A DNA stretch of 64,000 nucleotides. Source: Anaerolineae bacterium (GTDB lineage Bacteria > Chloroflexota > Anaerolineae > Aggregatilineales > Ch27). The stretch is from assembly GCA_013178165.1 (NCBI GenBank), contig JABLXG010000006.1:173166-237165 (forward strand). Direction: 5' to 3'. Positions 1 to 8,560 of the stretch are shown here, one piece after another. Made by a program: the position numbers and the translations under genes. The notes under the pieces are model-generated. The model searched no databases, was not told the origin of the DNA, and was given only the letters and a program-made list of their open reading frames with translations. The number at the start of each line of letters is the position of its first letter. The first letter of the stretch is position 1.

Positions 1-1
1 C

Positions 2-1804
2 ATGGACGGCCTGGACGCCGAGGCCTACGACCGCCAGTACAACGACCGTGAACTGGTCAGGCGTATCATCGAATACTTCCGCCCGGAAGCCAAGCGTATG
101 GCCATCGTCGCTGTGGTGATCTTCCTGACCTCGCTGGTCAATACCGGCTTGCCGGCGTTCGTCTCGGCCAGCCTGGATCGCCTGCAGGTCGATTCGTCCG
201 ACCAGACTCTGTGGGTCATCACCGGTGTGATCACCCTGCTGGGCATCCTGGGCTGGGTCTTCAATGCCGTGCGGCAGTGGTATTCCGCCATTGCGGTCGG
301 CAACGTCACCCTCCGCCTGCGGGAAGACGCCTTTGACGCCGTAGTCAGGCGCGATCTCTCCTTCTACGACCAGTTCCCTTCAGGCAAGATCGTCAGCCGC
401 GTGACTTCGGATACTCAGGCGCTTTCCCAGGTGGTCAAGCTGACCATGGACTTGATGAGCCAAATCCTGCTCATCGGCCTGCTGCTGGCCTACCTGCTCA
501 GCGTCAGCGTCCGCCTGACCATGATCCTGCTGATTCTCTCGCCATTCATCGTCGCCACGGCACTGGCCTTCCGCAAGATTGCCCGCGACACCGTCACCCA
601 ATCGCGCCGCGTTAACGCCATCGTTAGCGCCCATATCCAGGAGACCGTCAGCGGCATCCGCATCGCCAAGACCTTCCGACAGGAGCAGAACATCTACGAG
701 GAGTTCCTGGAGGTCAACCGGCAATCCTACCGGATCAACCTGCGCACCGGTTACACGTTTAGCAGCATCTTCCCGATCCTGAACATCCTGTCCGGCATCG
801 GCACCGCCGCGCTGGTTTACTTCGGTGGTCTGACCGCCCAAGCCGGGCAGATCACGGCGGGGGAATGGTATCTGTTCATTCAGGGCCTGGCCCTGTTCTG
901 GTTCCCGCTGACCAGTATTGCCTCCTTCTGGAGCCAGTTCCAGCTAGGGCTGGCCGCTGGCGAGCGTGTCTTTGCCCTGATCGACGCCGAACCACGGGTT
1001 CGCCAGATCGACAACAGAACGCTGGAGAGCGTCCGAGGCGAGATTCGTTTCGAACACGTGGACTTCCACTACAACGAGGACGAGCCGGTACTCACCGACT
1101 TCTCCCTGACCATCCACGCTGGCGAGACGCTGGCGCTAGTCGGCCACACCGGCTCCGGCAAGTCCAGCATCGGCAAGCTGATCGCCCGCTTCTACGAGTT
1201 TCAGGGTGGTCGCCTGCTGATCGATGGCCACGACATCCGCATGCTTGACCTGCAGAACTACCGTTCCTTCCTAGGGATCGTCACCCAGACGCCGTTTTTG
1301 TTCGATGGCACTGTACGGGAGAACATCCGCTATGGCCGGCCTGACGCCACCGACACCGAAGTGGAGTTGATAGCCCGGCTGGTAGGCAGCGGCGACTGGC
1401 TGGCCTCCCTGCCGGAAGGGCTAGATACCCAGGTTGGCGAACGCGGTAGCAACCTCTCAATGGGCCAGCGGCAGCTTGTCGCCCTGGCGCGTGTCCTGTT
1501 ACAGGACCCGCGGATCGTGATCCTGGATGAGGCCACCGCCAGCGTTGACCCGCTGACCGAGACCCTGATCCAGGAAGGGCTGGATACCGTCCTGGCTGAC
1601 CGCACGGCGATCGTGATTGCCCACCGTCTCTCCACCGTCCGCCATGCCGACCGGATCATTGTCCTCCGCGAGGGCAAGATCATCGAGGAAGGCAACCACG
1701 AGGCACTGCTGCGCCAGGGCGGGCACTACGCCGAGCTATACAACACCTACTTCCGCCACCAGAGCCTGGAGTATATTGAAGAAGTCGGCGCACAGGCCGC
1801 CTGA
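2..1804 (+). CDS. ABC exporter, fused membrane and ATPase domains (MsbA/LmrA type)
   Basis: A half-transporter of about 600 residues that should homodimerise, or pair with an upstream partner, to export lipids, drugs or peptides across the inner membrane. The N-terminal half has about six membrane segments (near residues 35-60, 75-100, 150-200 and 265-300). The ATPase half shows Walker A GHTGSGKSS (K387), the signature LSMGQ (485-489), Walker B IVILDE (505-510) and the switch histidine H541. Length is normal for the family. The ATG sits on the second base of the window, so the true start could lie upstream. Such half-transporters often come in pairs, and a partner gene may lie just outside. 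The substrate cannot be read from sequence. Confidence 0.93.
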   Translation: MDGLDAEAYDRQYNDRELVRRIIEYFRPEAKRMAIVAVVIFLTSLVNTGLPAFVSASLDRLQVDSSDQTLWVITGVITLLGILGWVFNAVRQWYSAIAVGNVTLRLREDAFDAVVRRDLSFYDQFPSGKIVSRVTSDTQALSQVVKLTMDLMSQILLIGLLLAYLLSVSVRLTMILLILSPFIVATALAFRKIARDTVTQSRRVNAIVSAHIQETVSGIRIAKTFRQEQNIYEEFLEVNRQSYRINLRTGYTFSSIFPILNILSGIGTAALVYFGGLTAQAGQITAGEWYLFIQGLALFWFPLTSIASFWSQFQLGLAAGERVFALIDAEPRVRQIDNRTLESVRGEIRFEHVDFHYNEDEPVLTDFSLTIHAGETLALVGHTGSGKSSIGKLIARFYEFQGGRLLIDGHDIRMLDLQNYRSFLGIVTQTPFLFDGTVRENIRYGRPDATDTEVELIARLVGSGDWLASLPEGLDTQVGERGSNLSMGQRQLVALARVLLQDPRIVILDEATASVDPLTETLIQEGLDTVLADRTAIVIAHRLSTVRHADRIIVLREGKIIEEGNHEALLRQGGHYAELYNTYFRHQSLEYIEEVGAQAA

Positions 1805-1853
1805 CCTGCTAGCCCCGGCCATCCACATCGGGCAAACCAGCACAAGCTCCTTC

Positions 1854-1867
1854 TGGGAGCGCTCCAC
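1854..1867. promoter_or_regulatory. Upstream LacI-family operator O1 (imperfect)
   Basis: TGGGAGCGCTCCAC contains the perfect 10-base palindrome GGAGCGCTCC and matches the second operator (2015-2030) at all but its right edge. It lies about 50 bases after the exporter stop codon and 162 bases, centre to centre, upstream of the second copy, a distance compatible with DNA looping by a tetrameric repressor. That it works as an auxiliary operator is inference. Confidence 0.6.
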
Positions 1868-1977
1868 CAATCCGCTCCGCAGGCATGACGATTGCCCGCT
1901 GTTTCTGGCATTTTACCCAAAGGGCTTTTGACAAACTGGCAAAAACAAAGCCTTCCAGAAATTCTCCGCGCACCTGC

Positions 1978-2006
1978 TTGACAGGCGTATTATTTCATTG
2001 TATGTT
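1978..2006 (+). promoter_or_regulatory. Sigma-70-like promoter of the sugar-uptake operon
   Basis: The -35 box TTGACA (1978-1983) is perfect. A 17-base spacer leads to the -10 box TATGTT (2001-2006). The predicted start of transcription is near 2013, immediately before the palindrome at 2015-2030. This is the best promoter match in the region and points toward the solute-binding protein gene. Confidence 0.7.
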
Positions 2007-2014
2007 GAAACTAG

Positions 2015-2030
2015 CTGGGAGCGCTCCCAG
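2015..2030. promoter_or_regulatory. LacI-family operator O2, perfect 16-base palindrome
   Basis: CTGGGAGCGCTCCCAG is a perfect palindrome centred on CG, as expected for LacI-family sites. Its core TGGGAGCGCTCCCA is identical to the published operator of the actinobacterial cellulose-utilisation repressor CelR. It overlaps the predicted transcription start, the classic position for repression. No LacI-family gene with a LacI-type HTH is present in the window, so the repressor must be encoded elsewhere. Confidence 0.8.
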
Positions 2031-2350
2031 ACAGGGCACCAGCAGCATCTTTCCGAATGTTTCCGGATCGACAGGTGCGCACATGAAATTGGCTGACATC
2101 TCCCAGATTGCTCCTCCTGCGCACCGACCACTGTATCCCGCGCCATCGCCATCGAGTCTTGCAGCAGCACACCGAATTGCCATGCTATCGCAGTTGGCTG
2201 CCACGCGGGCGGAACCAGGCCAGCCCTGATTACTGGCGGAGTCTTCGCCCGTTTCGTCGTTTTTCGGCAGGTCTGACAGAGCGCCGCGTGAGAGGGGCCA
2301 CCGCCCCGCCCGCACCAAAGAGCCGCTGGAACAAGGAGGGGAACTATCGA

Positions 2351-2461
2351 GTGATTTTCAGAGGGCCAACACCGCCGGAAATATGTCGTTCCTCGAACAA
2401 TACGTCGATATTCGTCGTAAGGGAGCTTAGAAAAGGATACATACCATGTCACGCAAATTGA
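2351..2461 (+). CDS. Possible 36-residue leader peptide
   Basis: A GTG at 2351 follows an AAGGAGG ribosome-binding sequence (2333-2339, spacing 11). It opens a 36-codon frame whose stop (2459-2461) overlaps the start of the solute-binding protein gene at 2446. The arrangement would allow translational coupling. The peptide resembles nothing I know, and the frame extends upstream without a clear purpose. It could be chance, so confidence is low. Confidence 0.2.
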   Translation: MIFRGPTPPEICRSSNNTSIFVVRELRKGYIPCHAN

Positions 2462-3815
2462 GTCTGATCCTTACGTTGGGGTGGTGGTAGCGCTGTTGCT
2501 CGGCGCTCTGCCCGGCGCCGCCCAGGAGCGCGTCAAGATCACCTGGTTCGTCGGCCTGGGAACCGGCACCAATGAGCAGCAGATAGAAGTCCAGAACCGG
2601 ATTGTTGAGGAGTTCAACGCCAGCCAGGACAAGATCGAACTGGTGATCAACATTGCCGCCAGTAACCAGACGGCACCCGATATTCTGAGCACGCTGATCG
2701 CTTCTGGCGACGCACCTGATATCGTCGGACCGGTGGGCTTCAGTGGCTCCAATGCGTTCGCCGGGCAGTGGTTGGACCTGGCTCCGCTGATCGAGGCTAC
2801 AGGCTACGACCTGGGCCAGTTCCCGGAGAATCTGGTCGAATCGTATCGCAGCCTAGATGGTGAGCAACTGCTTGGGCTGCCATTCGCCGTCTTCCCCGGT
2901 GTGCTTTACTACAATGTGGGCCTGTTTGACGAAGCGGGTCTGAACTATCCGCCGACCGAAGCCGGTGTACCCTATGTGATGCCTGATGGCACCGAAGTCC
3001 CCTGGGATTACAACACCGTGGTCGAGATCGGCAAGATCCTGACCGTCGACGCCAACGGCTATGACGCTACCATGCCGGAGTTCGACCCGACCAAGACGAT
3101 TCAATTCGGCTTCATCCATCAGTGGGATACCCTCCGCTCCGATTTCCACACCTTCGGTGCAAACTATGTGGTGGATGAAGAGGGCAAAGTTCACATCTGG
3201 GATAACTGGCGTGAAGCGGCCCGCTGGCTGTGGGAGGCCGTCTGGGTCCATCACATCCATCCATCCGACAGCTGGATTTCCAGCGACCTGTTGCTGGGCA
3301 ATGCCTTCAACTCCGGCAACGTGGCAATGGCCCGTTCAATGCTGTGGTACACCTGCTGCCTGGCGGATGCCCCGGCCTGGGACCTGGCTGTCCAGCCCGC
3401 GTACAATGGCACAATCTACGCGCCGATCGATATGGATACCTTCCGTATCCACAAGGACACCAAGCATCCTGAGGAAGCCTTCACCGTCCTGACCTACCTG
3501 CTGGGCGATGCAGCGCTCGACCTGCTGACCGTCTACGGCGGCTATCCGGCCCGTCCAGAGTTGCAGGATGCGGCCATTCAGGCCAAGGCCGAAACCTATC
3601 CCAGCGTTCAGAACTGGGACGTGGTGGCTCGTAGCATTCAGTACGCCCCCGTGCCGCATCACGAGGAGTGGTACCCCAACTTCAACAAAGGCCAGACACG
3701 CTTCCAGGACTTCCTGACTCTGCTCCGCAGTGACGGAGGCGCCGATATTGATCTGGAAGCAGAACTGGACCGGCTGGAGGCTGACCTGCAGGCCATTGTC
3801 GACGAAGTTCAGTAG
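2446..3815 (+). CDS. Sugar ABC transporter solute-binding protein, with apparent one-base frameshift in the signal peptide
   Basis: Extracellular solute-binding protein of the family-1 (MalE-like) type. It should capture a sugar or oligosaccharide outside the membrane and hand it to the two permeases that follow. The best start is ATG 2446, with AAAAGGA eight bases upstream. It begins a signal peptide, MSRKLSLILTLG, but that frame stops at 2488. The long frame that carries the protein starts only at GTG 2481. Adding one G to the run at 2478-2481 joins the two into an ideal signal peptide (...LTLGVVVALLLGALPGAAQ). Either the sequence has lost one base in a homopolymer or the gene is damaged. 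The mature part (about 430 residues) is otherwise intact to the stop at 3815. Confidence 0.85.
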
Positions 3816-3840
3816 AAGATCGCCTCCCCTGAATAAACGT

Positions 3841-3870
3841 TGGGCAGCCATCCTGCGGGGTGGCTGCCCA
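3841..3870 (+). terminator. Hairpin between binding-protein and permease genes
   Basis: A perfect 10-base inverted repeat (TGGGCAGCCA / TGGCTGCCCA) encloses a 10-nt loop. A loose T-rich stretch follows (TTTTCTTGTCCCTTTTCC, 3881-3898). In sugar ABC operons such a hairpin usually stops most transcripts, or protects the 3' end of the abundant binding-protein mRNA, so that less permease is made. Which of the two applies here cannot be read from sequence. Confidence 0.65.
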
Positions 3871-3981
3871 GGTTCGATGGTTTTCTTGTCCCTTTTCCTA
3901 GATAATTATTGTTGAGCTAACTGCATCCATCAGCCCGCCTGGCCTTTGCGCACAGGCAGTTAGCGGACAAGGAACAACGCC

Positions 3982-4932
3982 ATGACTGAACAAGTCGCCA
4001 CCCTTGGCGAATCCGCATCCCTGAAGAGAACACGTAGGACCCGCACGCTGGAACAACAGCAGCGCCTGTGGGGCTGGATTTTCCTTTCCCCGTGGCTGAT
4101 CGGGTTCCTGGTCTTCACTCTCTTTCCCATGGCCGCCTCGCTTTATCTGAGCTTCACCGATTTCACGATCGGCCAGCCTCCAAACTGGGTCGGCTTTAAG
4201 AACTGGGAGAATCTTTTCAAGGATCCGGTAACCTACAACTCACTGCGCGTCACCTTCCGCTTTGCCATCATCATGCTACCCGTCGCCATCCTGGTACCAT
4301 TGGGGCTGGCCTCCCTGTTGAACTCCAAATATCTTGCTGGCAAACGTGTGTTCCGCGCGCTCTTCTACATGCCCTACATCATCCCGGCCATTTCTGGCAT
4401 CTTCATCTGGCAATCCTTCCTTAACGGACAGACCGGCCTGCTCAACCGTCTACTGCGCCTGGCCGGGATAGCGGACCCGCCGGACTGGCTCTTTAGTCCC
4501 ACCTGGATCCACCCAGCCATGGTTCTCATCGGGCTGTGGGGCGTGGGCAACGCCATGCTGACCATGCTAGCCGGGATGCAGGGCGTCCCCACCGAGTACT
4601 ACGAGGCCGCCACGGTGGATGGCGCAGGGCCACTGATGCGGTTCCGCCATATCACCCTGCCGATGATCTCCCCGGTTATCCTTTACAACCTAGTGCTGAC
4701 AGTCATCGGCCTGATGCAATACTTCGTTGTGCCCTGGGTCCTTTCCAACACTACACGCTCCAACCCGGAGACGAATTTCATCAACCTGCATCTCTACCGG
4801 GAGGGTTTCCAGTTCTTCCACATGGGCTACGCCTCAGCACTGGCCTGGTTCCTCTTCATCATTGGGTTGATCCTCACCCTGATCGTCCTGTACTCGTCGC
4901 GTCGCTGGGTCTACTACAGCAGTGGAGAGTAA
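3982..4932 (+). CDS. Sugar ABC transporter permease 1 (MalF/UgpA type)
   Basis: Inner-membrane subunit of the importer. The 316-residue protein has six predicted membrane segments, the first near residues 32-55. The cytoplasmic EAA loop that contacts the ATPase is visible (EYYEAATVDGAG, E208, followed by the LP signature). AAGGA lies upstream of the ATG. It follows the binding-protein gene across a hairpin and is nearly contiguous with permease 2. No ATPase gene accompanies this operon. A shared MalK-type ATPase, such as the one at 9955-11043, could energise it (inference). Confidence 0.94.
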   Translation: MTEQVATLGESASLKRTRRTRTLEQQQRLWGWIFLSPWLIGFLVFTLFPMAASLYLSFTDFTIGQPPNWVGFKNWENLFKDPVTYNSLRVTFRFAIIMLPVAILVPLGLASLLNSKYLAGKRVFRALFYMPYIIPAISGIFIWQSFLNGQTGLLNRLLRLAGIADPPDWLFSPTWIHPAMVLIGLWGVGNAMLTMLAGMQGVPTEYYEAATVDGAGPLMRFRHITLPMISPVILYNLVLTVIGLMQYFVVPWVLSNTTRSNPETNFINLHLYREGFQFFHMGYASALAWFLFIIGLILTLIVLYSSRRWVYYSSGE

Positions 4933-4936
4933 TGCC

Positions 4937-6007
4937 ATGGCCACCCAATCCTCGGTTATCAGCGCCCCGCAGTTCAGCCGCCAGTTGCGTCGCTTCGGTC
5001 TTACTGCTCTGGTGACACTGTTCGGGTTGATTCTCCTTATCGTCTACCTGTTGCCCTTCCCTAACATGGTCACCGTCTCCCTGCGCGATCAGGCTGCGCT
5101 CGCCCAGACACCTGATTCGACCATGCTGCCCGTTATGCCTGCCACGTACAACTATGAGGGCAAGGATTACCCGCTCTACGAAGTGCCCACCGATGAGGGT
5201 GTGCGCCAGCTCGCCCTGGTCAAGCCTGGCCGCCGCAGCAGCCAGTTCGTTGACCCGACCAACCCCGAAGCCGGGATTATTGAGTGGGAAGGCAACTGGC
5301 GACAACTCAAGGAAGTTGAGGTGCTCAGCCCGCGCTGGGAGAACTTCTCCGAAGCCTGGCAGAAGATTGACTTTCCGCGGCTGTTCCGCAACACATTCGC
5401 CATCGCCATCGGCGGTGTGATTGGCACGTTGCTCTCCTGCATCAGCGTCGCCTATGCCTTCGCTCGCTTCCCCATCCCCGGCAAGAATATCCTGTTCATC
5501 ATCCTGATCGGCACAATCATCCTGCCTCAGCAGGTCACCCTGATCCCGACCTACCTGTTCTTCTCCTATCTCGGCTGGGTGGGCACCTGGGCGCCGCTGA
5601 TCGTGCCGCACTTCTTCGCCAACGCCTACAACGTCTTCCTGCTGCGGCAATACTTCCTGACGCTGCCCAAGGAACTGGACGAAGCAGCGATGATCGACGG
5701 GGCCGGCCCCTTCCGCATCCTGACCGAGGTGATCATCCCGCAGTCGTGGCCGGCCATCGTTGCTGTCGCCATCTTCCACTTCGTCTTCGCCTGGAACGAC
5801 TTTTTCATGCCGCTGATCTATCTGCTCAGCAAGCCGGAACTGCAGCCGGTCTCGATTGGCGTGCAGGTCTTTAACTTCCAGTACGGCCCGCGCCCGGAGC
5901 TGGTACAGGCCACCTCGCTGATGGCGATGGTACTGCCGCTGATCATCTTCTTCCTGGCCCAGCGTTTCTTCATGCGCGGTGTGGTGATCACCGGCGTTGA
6001 GAAGTAA
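4937..6007 (+). CDS. Sugar ABC transporter permease 2 (MalG/UgpE type) with large external insertion
   Basis: Second membrane subunit. I start it at ATG 4937, five bases after the stop of permease 1 and preceded by GGAGAG, giving 356 residues. The EAA loop is at residues 249-251 (DEAAMIDGAG). Permeases of this type are normally 270-300 residues. Here about 85 extra residues (roughly 50-135), polar and rich in Tyr, Pro and Glu, sit between the first membrane segment and the rest. By topology that stretch would lie outside the membrane facing the binding protein. The terminal portion, with segments up to VVITGVEK, is typical of MalG-like proteins. Confidence 0.93.
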   Translation: MATQSSVISAPQFSRQLRRFGLTALVTLFGLILLIVYLLPFPNMVTVSLRDQAALAQTPDSTMLPVMPATYNYEGKDYPLYEVPTDEGVRQLALVKPGRRSSQFVDPTNPEAGIIEWEGNWRQLKEVEVLSPRWENFSEAWQKIDFPRLFRNTFAIAIGGVIGTLLSCISVAYAFARFPIPGKNILFIILIGTIILPQQVTLIPTYLFFSYLGWVGTWAPLIVPHFFANAYNVFLLRQYFLTLPKELDEAAMIDGAGPFRILTEVIIPQSWPAIVAVAIFHFVFAWNDFFMPLIYLLSKPELQPVSIGVQVFNFQYGPRPELVQATSLMAMVLPLIIFFLAQRFFMRGVVITGVEK

Positions 6008-6060
6008 GCAAGCGGTGTGGCTTTACCGGCGCAACGATGCCGGGGCTTAAGGGACAGGCG

Positions 6061-7347
6061 ATGAAACAGCTGATTCTGCTCCTGGCGATGCTGACGCTGG
6101 TTGGTCTGCCACCAGCTTCGGCCCAGAAGGGTGGTCTGACCGTTGATGCCAGCCACAGCCTGGGCGTGATCAGCCCTTACGTCTACGGGTCAAACTTCGG
6201 GCCGTGGGGGATTGTGCCGCTAGACCTGCTGCCTGCTGCACAGGCCGCCGGAATCACGTTTCTGCGCTTTCCTGGTGGCAACTGGGGTGACCGGTACGAC
6301 ATCACTGAATGGCAGCTGGACTTCTTCATGAACCTCTGCGATCTCATGAACGCAGAGCCGAGCATTCATGTCCGGCTGCGGGGCGGCACACCGGAGAAAG
6401 CAGCCGAACTGGTGCGTTACGCCAACATCGAAAAAGGCTACGGTGTGCGCTACTGGGCGATCGGCAACGAACCCAATCTCTACGACGATTACGATACCGG
6501 GCAGTTCAACCGCGACTGGCGGGCCATCGCTGAGGCTATGCTGGCCGTCGATCCGGATATTCTACTGATGGGGCCAGAACTAAGTCAGTACCCGCCCATC
6601 TTCATCCAGACGCCCAAAGATCGCGCCGGCAGGGATTGGATGACTGAATTCCTGCGGGCTAACGGCGATCTGGTAGACATCATCTCGATCCACCGCTACC
6701 CTTTCCCCCGCCAGATGAACCGCGCCACGACCATCGAGGAACTGCTGGCAAACCCGCCGGAATGGGACGTCATCATCCCTAACCTGCGGGCGCTGATCCG
6801 GGAGGTTCTCGGTCAGGACTTGCCCATTGCCGTGACCGAGGTCAATTCGCACTGGAGTCCGGCCTTTGGCAACCCGGCTTCCCCGGATTCGTTCCATAAT
6901 GCGCTGTGGCTGGCAGATGTGCTGGGCCGGCTGGCCCGCCAGCAGGTGAAGATTGTCGCCCAGTTTGCCCTGCAGAGTCCCAGCGCTTATGGTGGGTGGG
7001 GGCTGTTCGGCCAGATCGACGTCATACGTCCGTCCTACTACGTCTACCAGCTTTACCAGCGCTTCGGCAGCGAACTGGTTGAAGCCACTTCACCGGATGC
7101 CCGTCTGACCGTCTACGCAGCACTGCGGGAGGATGGAGCGCTCACGCTGATGATCATCAACCTGGGGGAAGAAGACCGGACGGAAACGCTGCACCTGAGC
7201 GGTTTCACGCCCGGCGGCCCTGCTGAGGCCTGGCGTCTGGACACCGAACACGCCGCTGAGCAGGTGGAAAGCGTCCCTGTTGTTGATGGCGGGCCGATCA
7301 CCCTGCCAGGCTGGTCGGCGACCCTGTTGGTAATCCCGGCGCCATGA
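6061..7347 (+). CDS. Secreted clan GH-A glycoside hydrolase, arabinofuranosidase-like
   Basis: An exported enzyme that probably cleaves the glycan whose products the adjoining transporter imports. The start at ATG 6061 gives a clean signal peptide (MKQLILLLAMLTLVGLPPASAQ, cut near residue 22) and 428 residues in all. A (beta/alpha)8 barrel is indicated by the acid/base motif IGNEPN (E137) and the nucleophile motif VTEVNSHW (E260), the spacing typical of clan GH-A. A small beta-sandwich C-terminus follows (about 335-428). It resembles GH51/GH39-type alpha-L-arabinofuranosidases most, but the exact family cannot be fixed by eye. It lies 53 bases after permease 2 and is probably the last gene of that operon. 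Confidence 0.75.
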   Translation: MKQLILLLAMLTLVGLPPASAQKGGLTVDASHSLGVISPYVYGSNFGPWGIVPLDLLPAAQAAGITFLRFPGGNWGDRYDITEWQLDFFMNLCDLMNAEPSIHVRLRGGTPEKAAELVRYANIEKGYGVRYWAIGNEPNLYDDYDTGQFNRDWRAIAEAMLAVDPDILLMGPELSQYPPIFIQTPKDRAGRDWMTEFLRANGDLVDIISIHRYPFPRQMNRATTIEELLANPPEWDVIIPNLRALIREVLGQDLPIAVTEVNSHWSPAFGNPASPDSFHNALWLADVLGRLARQQVKIVAQFALQSPSAYGGWGLFGQIDVIRPSYYVYQLYQRFGSELVEATSPDARLTVYAALREDGALTLMIINLGEEDRTETLHLSGFTPGGPAEAWRLDTEHAAEQVESVPVVDGGPITLPGWSATLLVIPAP

Positions 7348-7378
7348 TCGCACAGCAGATCGCGCTTCCAGATCGCCC

Positions 7379-7407
7379 TTGACCCCACCCGCTGCCAGGG
7401 CTATAAT
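7379..7407 (+). promoter_or_regulatory. Promoter of tRNA-Pro
   Basis: TTGACC (7379-7384), a 17-base spacer and a perfect TATAAT (7402-7407) put the transcription start about five bases before the tRNA. This is one of the strongest sigma-70-like matches in the window. Confidence 0.8.
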
Positions 7408-7418
7408 CACCATCAGTT

Positions 7419-7493
7419 CGGGGTGTGGCGCAGTTTGGCTAGCGTGCTTGCATGGGGTGCAAGAGGTCCCCGGTTCAAATCCGGGCACCCCGA
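7419..7493 (+). tRNA. tRNA-Pro (anticodon GGG)
   Basis: The acceptor stem CGGGGTG pairs with CACCCCG, and the anticodon stem CTTGC/GCAAG encloses the loop ATGGGGT, giving anticodon GGG. The T arm contains GGTTCAAAT. The discriminator is A7493. The 3' CCA is not encoded (the sequence continues CACC), so a CCA-adding enzyme is needed. Confidence 0.95.
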
Positions 7494-7503
7494 CACCGTA
7501 AAT

Positions 7504-7545
7504 GGGACACCGGCAACAGGGAGAGCTTCCTGCAGCCGGTGTCTC
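7504..7545 (+). terminator. Stem-loop after tRNA-Pro
   Basis: GACACCGGC (7506-7514) pairs with GCCGGTGTC (7535-7543), with two further outer pairs and an inner CAGG/CCTG helix. ATTGCGTTTTG follows. Probable terminator of the tRNA transcript, or a leader structure for the next gene. Confidence 0.5.
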
Positions 7546-7597
7546 ATTGCGTTTTGAACGGCTATTTTCCCCGCTTTGCAAAGGGAGGATACCCTTC

Positions 7598-8551
7598 ATG
7601 CAGCCGCGTGAACGCTTCATTGCCGCGTTGGAGCGCCGCCCACTGACCGGATGTGTCCCGCACTTTGAGTTGGTTTTCTTCCTGACCATGGAAGCCTTCG
7701 GCGGCGTACACCCCAGCCACCGCAACTATGCCCAGTGGTTCCAGATGCAGGAATCCGAGCGCGAGCTGCACCGCCGCGACATGGCCCGCCTGTACATCGC
7801 TACCGCCGAACGTTATGAACACAGCGCGATCTTCCTCCATCCCAACCCCGACACTACCGAGGAGACCATGCGTATGGTGGACCTGATCCGCGAGCGTACC
7901 GGCGATCGCTACTTCCTCCTGCGCCACGGAGACGCCACTTTCAGTATTCCGGACGGCGATCACATCGCTACTTTCTGCTACCGGTTAGCTGATGAGCCGC
8001 AGGCTGTCAAGGCTGAAGCGCAGGCGCGGGTTGACCAAGCGCTGGAACAGGCCATCCGGCTGCGTCAGCACGGCGGGCTTGATGGCTTTGCCCTGTGCGC
8101 CGACTACTGCTTCAACACCGGCCCATTCCTCAGTCCGGCGCTCTTCGCTGAGTTCATTGCCCCCTACCTCAAGCAACTGATCCAGGGTTACCGCGAACTG
8201 GGCTTCTACACCATCAAGCACACCGACGGCAACATCATGCCGATCATCGACCAGCTCGTCGATGCCGGGCCGCATGCTCTGCATTCGCTTGATCCGCAGG
8301 GTGGTGTGGATATCGCCGAGGTCAAGCGGCGCTACGGGGATCGCGTCTGCCTGATCGGCAACGTCAACTGCGGTTTGATGGACACTGGCACCGACGACGA
8401 GGTGATCGAATCGGCCCGCTACGCCCTGCGCCACGGCATGCCGGGCGGTGGCTACATTTTCTCCACCAGTAACTGCATCTACACCGGCATGCCGTTGCGG
8501 CGTTACGAGCTGATCTTGGATATCTGGCGGCAGGAAGGCAACTATGCCTAA
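7598..8551 (+). CDS. Uroporphyrinogen decarboxylase (URO-D) family protein
   Basis: A 317-residue single-domain protein of the URO-D superfamily, which includes HemE and corrinoid- or cobalamin-dependent methyltransferases such as MtaA/CmuA. ATG 7598 is preceded by AAGGGAGG. The late motif KHTDGNIMPIID and the segment GNVNCG followed by GGGYIFSTSN match the C-terminal active-site region of the MtaA-like branch. The HemE arginine motif near the N-terminus is not obvious, and it sits with no heme genes. I therefore favour a methyltransferase-like or unknown role over heme synthesis. It ends nine bases before the convergent PHP gene. Confidence 0.8.
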   Translation: MQPRERFIAALERRPLTGCVPHFELVFFLTMEAFGGVHPSHRNYAQWFQMQESERELHRRDMARLYIATAERYEHSAIFLHPNPDTTEETMRMVDLIRERTGDRYFLLRHGDATFSIPDGDHIATFCYRLADEPQAVKAEAQARVDQALEQAIRLRQHGGLDGFALCADYCFNTGPFLSPALFAEFIAPYLKQLIQGYRELGFYTIKHTDGNIMPIIDQLVDAGPHALHSLDPQGGVDIAEVKRRYGDRVCLIGNVNCGLMDTGTDDEVIESARYALRHGMPGGGYIFSTSNCIYTGMPLRRYELILDIWRQEGNYA

Positions 8552-8560
8552 ACAGGCCAT

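Larger units (their letters stand above)
1805..2445 (+). other. Long regulatory region upstream of the sugar-uptake operon
   Basis: About 640 bases without a convincing long gene. It holds two copies of a LacI-type palindrome, a sigma-70-like promoter, and a leader of about 430 nt containing one small open frame with an upstream AAGGAGG. It separates the exporter gene from the sugar-uptake operon and is described item by item below. Confidence 0.7.

Noticed and set aside
4874..5779. 301-codon minus-strand frame under permease 2
   Set aside because: Translates to a repetitive Asp/Gln/Gly-rich protein typical of antisense of coding DNA; the plus-strand permease is clearly real.
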